Origin: an uncultured Lachnospiraceae bacterium
GTDB lineage: Bacteria; Bacillota; Clostridia; Lachnospirales; Lachnospiraceae
NCBI GenBank assembly: GCA_947630005.1
Contig: CANRGB010000011.1
Coordinates: 1-42,898 of the forward strand
Reading direction: 5' to 3'
Length of the DNA stretch: 42,898 bases
Every line of letters starts with the position of its first letter. Within the stretch, counting starts at the first letter, position 1. Positions 1-5,594 of the stretch are shown here, in pieces. The translations under genes were made by a program, and so were the position numbers. The notes beneath the pieces are model-generated. The model was not told where the DNA came from and did no database searches. It saw only the letters and a program-made list of their open reading frames with translations.

Positions 1-77
1 CCCGCTTTCGCGGCGATCTCTGTGATCGGAGACATCACTGTTTCCTGAGCGATCTCAATGTCTGATTTGAATCCCAT
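1..77 (-). CDS. fhs: formate-tetrahydrofolate ligase, N-terminal fragment
   Basis: Only the first 25 codons are inside the window and the gene runs off the left edge. The translated start, MGFKSDIEIAQ followed by a PITEIAAKAG-like stretch, matches the start of formate-tetrahydrofolate ligase, which makes 10-formyl-THF from formate, THF and ATP in one-carbon metabolism. A clear AGGAGG site lies 10 nt upstream of the ATG. The long leader carries a ZTP-type riboswitch and terminator, a regulatory arrangement known for this gene family. The call rests on the N-terminus alone plus the riboswitch. Confidence 0.85.
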   Translation of the reverse strand, partial: MGFKSDIEIAQETVMSPITEIAAKA

Positions 78-243
78 AGTTAATTTTCCTCCTTTTCTGG
101 GGTGATTTTATGCGCCGTCCGTCCGCGGTATCCTCAGGTCCGCCGCGCCGGATGGCCGCCGTATCCTAAACTGTTTTGAAAAAACAGAAAAAACCAGGTA
201 TAACAGCCCGTCCGCCTCTGCTTTGAGACTGGACTTATACAGT

Positions 244-277
244 AAAAAAGGACAACACTTGAAAACAAATGCTGTCC
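244..277 (-). terminator. Intrinsic terminator in the fhs leader
   Basis: On the minus strand an 11-bp hairpin (arms 267-277 and 250-260, with two G-U pairs) is followed by six T (plus-strand A 244-249). Its 5' arm overlaps the conserved 3' half of the riboswitch, so ligand binding can compete with terminator formation. Confidence 0.8.
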
Positions 278-342
278 AGACGGCCGACAAAATTATTATT
301 TTGATTACCCCGTGGTACTCCACTTAAATCCGTCAGCAATCA
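271..342 (-). promoter_or_regulatory. ZTP (pfl motif) riboswitch upstream of fhs
   Basis: Seen on the minus strand: a P1-like UGAUU/AAUCA pairing encloses a GCUGACGG internal loop and a GUGG-AGUA-CCAC hairpin followed by CGGGG. About 25 nt later comes CCGUCUGGACA, close to the conserved 3' element CCGCCUGGGCA of the pfl motif. It ends in an overlapping terminator. Riboswitches of this class sense ZMP/ZTP, the signal of 10-formyl-THF shortage, and are known upstream of fhs, folD, glyA and purH. The remaining leader (80-243) shows only minor hairpins, for example GTATAA/TTATAC at about 201-240. Confidence 0.75.
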
Positions 343-361
343 AAATCTCCTGTTTGCGGTT

Positions 362-390
362 ATGATACCAGATTCTCTTTCTTTTGTCAA
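362..390 (-). promoter_or_regulatory. Sigma-A promoter of fhs
   Basis: On the minus strand TTGACA (385-390), a 17-bp spacer and TATCAT (362-367). It predicts a leader of about 280 nt that holds the riboswitch. Confidence 0.8.
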
Positions 391-416
391 GCTATTTATG
401 TGCGAAATCCACAATT

Positions 417-1187
417 TTACCTCCCAAAGTTTTCGCGTTCATGTATAAATTGCGAAAACCGGTGTACAGAAAGCGCAAAGACCTCACGGACAATATAGTG
501 CGGCTGCATCCACGGATCCGAGTGCGCCGGGATCCCGGAAACCTTTGTATAACCGGCTTCCCGGGCCAGGATCAGCGCGCGGCAGATATGGAAATTATTG
601 GAAAGAACCCCTGTCCGGGCATTCTCCGGATGATACAGTTCACGGCTGAATTCCAGGTTTTCCTTTGTCGTCGTCGAGCGGTCCTCAGGCAGAAGCCGGT
701 CCGGCGAAATACCCATCTCCTCCAGACAGCGCCGCATGCACTCCGCCTCCGTGATCTCCTCGCCGCTGCCCTGCCCTCCGGAGAGGATCAGCCTGGTCCG
801 GGGATTCTGAACCGCGTACTCATAAGCGCGGTCAATCCGCTTGCGGAGCGCCCGCGACGGCGTCTCCCCCTTCACCTGTGCGCCAAGCACGATCACATAG
901 TCAAGATCCGGTTCCGCCTTCCGGAGCATCCCGCCGGCAACCTGCGCGGCCTGGATCAGAAATACTGCGGCCCCGGCAGCCAGCAGCGCCAGCCCTGTCC
1001 GCAGAAGCCACGCGGGAATCCGATCCGGATGCGCGCCCGCAATCCGGAGGATCTGCCAGAGTCCGGTCAGAAGCAGCGCGAAAAAGATCCAGATCCACGC
1101 GAAATCAGCCGTAATGCCCGCGTAAAGTACGATCACAAGATAATACAGCAGGCACAAAACCGCGCCTGCCGCACATAATTTTTCCAA
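417..1187 (-). CDS. YdcF/SanA-like (DUF218) membrane-anchored protein
   Basis: About 256 residues. The N-terminus has three hydrophobic segments (roughly residues 3-22, 28-45 and 60-80). A DUF218 domain follows, with YVIVLGAQV, an LILSGGQGSGEE-type motif, and later acidic and His residues (SNNFHICRA). Members of this family act at the envelope, and SanA/ElyC-type relatives affect cell-wall precursor metabolism; the exact reaction is not settled. I chose a TTG start at 1187 because GGGAGG sits 6 nt upstream. A GTG at 1217 would overlap the preceding gene by 16 bp without a ribosome site. It follows the SEC-C gene by 14 bp, so the two are probably cotranscribed. Confidence 0.8.
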   Translation of the reverse strand: MEKLCAAGAVLCLLYYLVIVLYAGITADFAWIWIFFALLLTGLWQILRIAGAHPDRIPAWLLRTGLALLAAGAAVFLIQAAQVAGGMLRKAEPDLDYVIVLGAQVKGETPSRALRKRIDRAYEYAVQNPRTRLILSGGQGSGEEITEAECMRRCLEEMGISPDRLLPEDRSTTTKENLEFSRELYHPENARTGVLSNNFHICRALILAREAGYTKVSGIPAHSDPWMQPHYIVREVFALSVHRFSQFIHERENFGR

Positions 1188-1201
1188 TCTGATCCTCCCG
1201 T

Positions 1202-1702
1202 TTATCTTCCGCAGCACTTTTTATACTTCTTCCCGCTTCCGCACGGACACGGATCATTGCGTCCGATTTTTTTCCCTTTTACGACCGTATTCATTTTCTT
1301 CGCCTCGCGGTAAAGCTCTTTTCTCTTCTCCTCATCGAAGATCTCTTCCCACGCCGGAAGATTATAGAGCCAGTCCGCTTTCGCGTCGACCATGTTCTTA
1401 TAAAGACGTTCCTTGTCAAAAGCAAGGCTCACGACCGTATTCTCATCCATCTCCTCGATCGGATTCGGCTGCTTCAGACTGTCGTTGATCCCGTCAAGGA
1501 AGCCTGCCATCGTCAGAACCGCAATGTCATATTTTTCGGCAAGCTCTTTTACTGTCCCGGAGACCTCCTCCTCCGGCGCGGCGAGCAGCTGCTCATAAAT
1601 TCCTTTCTCGGTCAGGAAATAATCCGACCAGAATTTTTCAAGCACTTTCTTGTCTGTCTCCTGAGAGTACGCCACGTCTCTCCATTCCTGCAATAAACTC
1701 AT
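1202..1702 (-). CDS. SEC-C zinc-motif protein
   Basis: 166 residues. The first 140 or so are acidic and helical with no domain I recognise. The C-terminus is a textbook SEC-C motif, [16 protein letters not shown], which binds zinc in SecA and in many small stand-alone proteins. By analogy it may contact SecB, ribosomes or other partners, but the role of this stand-alone form is unknown. The start is supported by GGAG 7 nt upstream, and the promoter at 1782-1809 lies just ahead. It is the first gene of a two-gene unit with the YdcF-like protein. Confidence 0.85.
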   Translation of the reverse strand: MSLLQEWRDVAYSQETDKKVLEKFWSDYFLTEKGIYEQLLAAPEEEVSGTVKELAEKYDIAVLTMAGFLDGINDSLKQPNPIEEMDENTVVSLAFDKERLYKNMVDAKADWLYNLPAWEEIFDEEKRKELYREAKKMNTVVKGKKIGRNDPCPCGSGKKYKKCCGR

Positions 1703-1781
1703 CTCAATACTCCATTCTCTGATTTAGTATGTTTCGCATCCGCGGATGGTCCGCGCAGGGATCCCGCAGAACACTATTGTG

Positions 1782-1809
1782 ATTATACAACACTTTTCTA
1801 TTTTTTCAA
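1782..1809 (-). promoter_or_regulatory. Sigma-A promoter of the SEC-C/YdcF unit
   Basis: On the minus strand TTGAAA (1804-1809), a 16-bp spacer and TATAAT (1782-1787). Confidence 0.7.
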
Positions 1810-1902
1810 CTGTTTAATGCTTAAAAAGGACGCGCCGTATTCCATGTCCGATAATTTTTCCGGATCCGTGAATAATCCCGGCCATATCGGTTATAATAAC
1901 AT

Positions 1903-1946
1903 CAATCCCTCAGGAGAACCGCAGCGAAGCGGCTCCTTTGGGATTG
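1903..1946. repeat. Long imperfect palindrome
   Basis: CAATCCC (1903-1909) pairs with GGGATTG (1940-1946). Inside, AGGAG pairs with CTCCT and CCGC with GCGG, closing on an AGCGAA loop. There is no T run on either side, so it is not an ordinary terminator. It overlaps a 17-codon ORF on the minus strand. Confidence 0.7.
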
Positions 1947-1963
1947 GCGATTGCTCTTATCAT
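1910..1963 (-). CDS. Possible 17-residue leader-type peptide
   Basis: An ATG at 1961-1963 is preceded 5 nt away by a very strong ribosome site (GGAGGGGG on the minus strand, plus-strand positions 1969-1976). The frame encodes MIRAIANPKGAASLRFS and stops at 1910. Most of the coding part lies inside the palindrome at 1903-1946, so translation and folding would interfere with each other. No promoter is obvious and I recognise no family. The strong ribosome site is the main reason for listing it; chance is possible in a G-rich stretch. Confidence 0.35.
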   Translation of the reverse strand: MIRAIANPKGAASLRFS

Positions 1964-2066
1964 TGGAACCCCCTCCGATGGTAACTACAAAAGATAAGGA
2001 ATACTTATCCTCCCCTTGCCCCGCGGGCACGCCGGAAAGCGCGTATCCGCGGGGCTTTTCAGCGGA

Positions 2067-2158
2067 TTCCCGCAAAAGACGCGACGCGTTTCGGCAGGCT
2101 CTCGCAAAAGACGCAAAACATTTCGGCAGGTTCCCGCAAAAGACGCGAAGCGTTTCCG
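2067..2158. repeat. 32-bp tandem repeat, three copies
   Basis: CGCAAAAGACGC begins at 2071, 2103 and 2135, exactly 32 bp apart. Copies share the framework CGCAAAAGACGC..A/GCGTTTCGGCAGG with a few substitutions. It lies downstream of the membrane-protein gene (2181-2774) in otherwise non-coding DNA (1810-2180), where I find no convincing normal-size gene. Confidence 0.85.
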
Positions 2159-2180
2159 AAAGCGGATCCTACATGCGGTT

Positions 2181-2774
2181 TTAACGTGATCCTCTTATCC
2201 GGGCGGCCACATACAGCAGCAGAGACAGCAGGCAGATCAGCGCCAGCAGAACAACGCAGCACCAGAAGCCTTCCATTAAAAAGGAAGTCATATTTTCCTG
2301 CAGAAAATCCGCGAACTGCGTATCCGTGGCCTTCTCGAACATCCAGGATATCGTTCCGCCCGCCAGCTTGTCCGCATAGACACTCAGGACATCCGGCAGT
2401 TTCACGATCATCCCATAGGCCAGTTCAAAAACCGAAAGCGCCGAAAGGACAGCCGTGACCACATATTTCCATCTTCCCCGCGCCCATACCAGGATGGCTG
2501 AGATCAGGGAGCAGGCATACGGAAGCGCGGTCAGTCCGATCAGAAGATACAGTTCCTTCGCCGGTTTTCCTATCAGAGACCAGTCATATTCCAGAGAAAG
2601 GAGTCCGCGAAACAGCCGATACACGGAAAAGGTGAGCACCCCGCCTCCGAGTCCCGCTCCTTTCAGCAGCCCGCTGCCCTCAGGCAGAGAAATCCGGACA
2701 AATCTTAAAAACGCGCTGACCAGCACGAGCAGACACAAAAAACTTATCAGCATATCCCATTTTCTTTTTTTCAT
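2181..2774 (-). CDS. Four-helix membrane protein of unknown function
   Basis: 197 residues with a basic N-terminus (MKKRKW) and about four hydrophobic segments near residues 8-25, 75-95, 104-124 and 172-192. I recognise no family. The start at 2774 was chosen because AGGAGG lies 6 nt upstream; a frame opening at 2852 would read through the terminator of the hyp operon. The loop between helices three and four is long and predicted to be outside or soluble. It stands alone between the hyp operon terminator and a repeat-rich intergenic region. Confidence 0.6.
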   Translation of the reverse strand: MKKRKWDMLISFLCLLVLVSAFLRFVRISLPEGSGLLKGAGLGGGVLTFSVYRLFRGLLSLEYDWSLIGKPAKELYLLIGLTALPYACSLISAILVWARGRWKYVVTAVLSALSVFELAYGMIVKLPDVLSVYADKLAGGTISWMFEKATDTQFADFLQENMTSFLMEGFWCCVVLLALICLLSLLLYVAARIRGSR

Positions 2775-2815
2775 TTTCATCCTCCTGTACTGCGCAGGTT
2801 TCCTGCCCTTCTTAC

Positions 2816-2850
2816 AAAAAGACCGCTCCCGCACACTGCGGAAAACGGTC
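2816..2850 (-). terminator. Terminator of the nitrogenase-like/hyp operon
   Basis: On the minus strand GACCG...CCGC-AGTGT-GCGG...CGGTC is followed by five T (plus-strand A 2816-2820). It lies 27 bp after the hypE stop codon and closes the long minus-strand operon. Confidence 0.8.
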
Positions 2851-2876
2851 ATTTAATTTTTACTCCCAACAGGTTC

Positions 2877-3884
2877 TCAGCAGATTCTCGGCAGAAGCTC
2901 TCCGCCCGGCTGCGGAAGCAGCGTCTGCGCCCCGATCTCCGTCGTCATAACGACCTTCCCGGAATTCTCTTCTGTCACTTCCCCGATCACTGCCGCTTTC
3001 GCGGAATATTTTCCTTTATGGAGAGTCTCAAGAAGGACTTCCGCTTTGTCTTTCGGGGCAATCACGACCAGCGTGCCTTCGTTGGCCAGATACAGCGGAT
3101 CGAGGCCGAGCATCCCGCAGACGCCGCGGACCGCGCCGCTCACAGGAAGCGCCTGCGCATCCAGAGAAATTCCGACGCCGCTCTCCGCGGCGATCTCATA
3201 GAGAACCGTTCCAACGCCGCCTCTGGTCGCGTCCCGGATCACATGAATCTCTTTTGTCGCCGCCAGCATGGATTCCACGGTCCCCCACAGCGGCGCGCAG
3301 TCGCTCTGAATATCCGCCTCGATGCCGAGATCCTCTCTTTCCAGCAGGATGGTGCAGCCATGCCGCCCGATATCCCCGGTGACGATCACCACATCGCCCG
3401 GCTTTGCAAAGGCGCCGGAAGTACACACGCCTTCCTCGATCCTGCCGATGCCCGCGGTCGTGATAAAGATATGATCCGCCTGTCCTTTTCCTGCGACTTT
3501 CGTGTCTCCGGCCACAATCCTCACGCCGGCTTCCTTTGCCGTTTTCTCCATGGACGCCGCGATCATCTCCAGCTTGTCCATCGGAAATCCTTCTTCTATA
3601 ATAAAGGAACAGGTCATATACAGCGGCTTCGCCCCCATACAGGCCAGGTCGTTCACCGTCCCGCAGATGCTGAGCTTGCCGATGTTTCCGCCGTTAAATT
3701 CATACGGCGATACAATAAAACCGTCCGTCGTCATGGCAATCCGCCCTTTTTCCACCGACAGTACCGCCGCGTCGTCCGCCGTAAATTCCGGATTGGAAAA
3801 ATGCGCCTGAAAAACTTCCCGGATCAGCTCCGCGGTCTGTCTGCCGCCGGCTCCATGGGCCAGCGTTACTTTCTTTTCTGACAT
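2877..3884 (-). CDS. hypE: HypE, carbamoyl dehydratase of Fe-cyanide ligand synthesis
   Basis: 335 residues, full length for HypE. It starts MSEKKVTLAHGAGGRQT and ends in the hallmark PRIC tail. The C-terminal Cys receives a carbamoyl group from HypF, and HypE then dehydrates it with ATP to a thiocyanate that donates CN to iron on HypCD. The PurM-like ATP-binding fold is visible (DDAAVLS, GGNIGKLSICGTVNDLACMG, GDTKV, DATRGGVG). The start at 3884 has a GAGG ribosome site. It is the last gene of the operon, 85 bp after hypD and just before the terminator at 2816-2850. All expected landmark residues appear present. Confidence 0.95.
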   Translation of the reverse strand: MSEKKVTLAHGAGGRQTAELIREVFQAHFSNPEFTADDAAVLSVEKGRIAMTTDGFIVSPYEFNGGNIGKLSICGTVNDLACMGAKPLYMTCSFIIEEGFPMDKLEMIAASMEKTAKEAGVRIVAGDTKVAGKGQADHIFITTAGIGRIEEGVCTSGAFAKPGDVVIVTGDIGRHGCTILLEREDLGIEADIQSDCAPLWGTVESMLAATKEIHVIRDATRGGVGTVLYEIAAESGVGISLDAQALPVSGAVRGVCGMLGLDPLYLANEGTLVVIAPKDKAEVLLETLHKGKYSAKAAVIGEVTEENSGKVVMTTEIGAQTLLPQPGGELLPRIC

Positions 3885-3969
3885 AAATCTCTTCCTCTTT
3901 TCCACTGTGAAAGCCCGGCGTCAAAACACGCCGAAAGCTCAGATCAAACTTCTTCCATTTATGGTGCCG

Positions 3970-5016
3970 CTACAGCTGATACTGATAATACGCGGAACAG
4001 GTTCCTTCGTTGGACACCATGCAGGCCCCGACCGGATGCTGCGGCGTACAGCCTTTTCCAAACACCTTGCAGTCGGACGGCAGGCATTTCCCCTGCAGCA
4101 CCTCGCCGCACCGGCAGGCCGGATTGGCTCTCCCTTCTATCTTTGGCAGCGCAAATTTTATCCGGGCGTCGTAATCCCGGTAAGCCGCCTTCAGCCGCAT
4201 GCCGGACATCGGAATAACACCCAGTCCGCGCCATTCCGTGTCACATTCTTCCATCACTTCTTTCATCAATTCGCGGCCGGCCGGATTCCCTTCGGGCCGC
4301 ACGACACGCGGGTAACAGTTGACGAAAAAGGACTTTCCCGTCCGCGATTTTTCAATGATCACTGCCAGCGCCGTCAGGATTTCCTTTGCGGTAAACCCGG
4401 CGATAACGCCGGAAATGCCTTCCTCCAGGGCCAGCCTGCGGCATTCTTCCTCTCCGGTGATGGCGTTTACATGCCCCGGATAAAGAAACGCGTCGGCGCT
4501 CCCTTTCAGCGCATGGTAAGCGTTCGGCATCGTCTTGTTGGCCGTCAGAATAGAGAAATTCGCAAGTCCCTGCTCCTTTGCCTTTTTGACTGCCAGACAG
4601 GCGCCGGGTGTCGTCGTCTCAAAGCCTACCGCCAGAAAGACCACCTGTTCTTCCGGATGAGCCGCGGCATAATCCACCGCGTCCAGAGGCGTGTAGACGA
4701 TCTTCACCTGACCTCCTTCCGCGCGTGCTCCGCCCAGGCTCATCTTCGTCCCCGGAACCCGGATCAGATCCCCGAATGTACAGACTGCCGCCTGTTTCTC
4801 CAGGGCCAGCATGACCGCCTCATCGATAAAAGATACCGGCGTCACGCACACCGGACAGCCCGGCCCGGAGATCAGCTCGATATTCTCCGGCAGAATCTTC
4901 CGGATTCCCAGGCGGAAAATCTCATGCGTGTGGGTTCCGCACACTTCCATGATCCTCAGCTTCGGCCCGTCATACGATTCAATGATTTCTTTCGCTGTTT
5001 TTTTCTTCTCTTCCAT
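3970..5016 (-). CDS. hypD: HypD, Fe-(CN)2(CO) assembly scaffold
   Basis: 348 residues. HypD carries a [4Fe-4S] cluster and, with HypC, holds the iron while two CN and one CO are attached. Family motifs are intact: MEVCGTHTHEI near the N-terminus, SGPGCPVCVTP, GFETTTP, and a C-terminal Cys-rich region with CRCGEVLQGKC, PSDCKVFGKGCTP and GACMVSNEG. The start at 5016 has an AGGA ribosome site; a longer upstream reading would run into repeat DNA. The 210-bp gap to hypC is filled by a 67-bp direct repeat, which is unusual inside a hyp operon. Confidence 0.95.
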   Translation of the reverse strand: MEEKKKTAKEIIESYDGPKLRIMEVCGTHTHEIFRLGIRKILPENIELISGPGCPVCVTPVSFIDEAVMLALEKQAAVCTFGDLIRVPGTKMSLGGARAEGGQVKIVYTPLDAVDYAAAHPEEQVVFLAVGFETTTPGACLAVKKAKEQGLANFSILTANKTMPNAYHALKGSADAFLYPGHVNAITGEEECRRLALEEGISGVIAGFTAKEILTALAVIIEKSRTGKSFFVNCYPRVVRPEGNPAGRELMKEVMEECDTEWRGLGVIPMSGMRLKAAYRDYDARIKFALPKIEGRANPACRCGEVLQGKCLPSDCKVFGKGCTPQHPVGACMVSNEGTCSAYYQYQL

Positions 5017-5035
5017 ATATTTCCTGTCCCCCGAA

Positions 5036-5191
5036 AAAATTTCACATTCCGCACGCAAAGCGCCGCGCAATCGAAGCGCATCCGATCAGCACATGCCCGT
5101 CAAAATTTTTGCATTCCGCGTGCAAAGCACCGTGCGGGCGAAGCACATCTGATCAGCACATGCTCATCAAAATTTTTACATTCCGCGCGCA
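5036..5191. repeat. 67-bp direct repeat between hypC and hypD
   Basis: CATTCCGC occurs at 5045, 5112 and 5179, exactly 67 bp apart, each preceded by an A/T-rich AAAATTTTT-like box. Two full copies and a third partial copy differ by scattered transitions. Each copy contains GATCAGCACATG. The repeat occupies nearly the whole intergenic gap and would be transcribed as part of the operon. Confidence 0.9.
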
Positions 5192-5226
5192 AAACGCCTC
5201 CCAGTTTAAGAGTCGGCCGCTTTGTC

Positions 5227-5436
5227 TCAGGAAAGCATCTCCAGCAGGTCGTCCGTCTCGCTCTCATCGTCCTGCGTTATTTTCGCGATGGCGACGCCTG
5301 CGTGAACCATCACGTAATCTCCCGGCTCCAGCTCATCCAGAAGCTCGGCCGATACTTCCCGCTTCGCGCCGGACGCGTCCACCACAGCCATACCGTTTTT
5401 CACTCCGACAACCTTTGCAGCCAGTCCTACACACAT
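5227..5436 (-). CDS. hypC: HypC/HupF-type chaperone
   Basis: 69 residues, the usual size. It starts MCVG, placing the essential Cys at position 2, and has the conserved LEPGDYVMVHAGVAI stretch with its His. HypC partners HypD, carries the Fe(CN)2(CO) unit and normally delivers it to a hydrogenase large subunit. An AGGAGG site precedes the start. The C-terminus is acidic (DDESETDDLLEML), as in many family members. No hydrogenase large subunit is encoded in this window, so the acceptor protein is an open question. Confidence 0.95.
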   Translation of the reverse strand: MCVGLAAKVVGVKNGMAVVDASGAKREVSAELLDELEPGDYVMVHAGVAIAKITQDDESETDDLLEMLS

Positions 5437-5594
5437 TTTACAAATCCTCCTCCTGTTTTTGATTCTGTCCGCCGCGTCCTTTGCTTTCTCATAAAAGAGC
5501 GCGTCTCTTCTGTTTTTATCATTTACTCCGTTTTTGTTCCTAATCCAAGCGCGGTATCCCGCCAGGCGCTCTCCGGCCCGTCTTCCGGAAAATC

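Noticed and set aside
108-323. Minus-strand frame of 71 codons upstream of fhs
   Set aside because: It covers the riboswitch and terminator and lacks a ribosome site.
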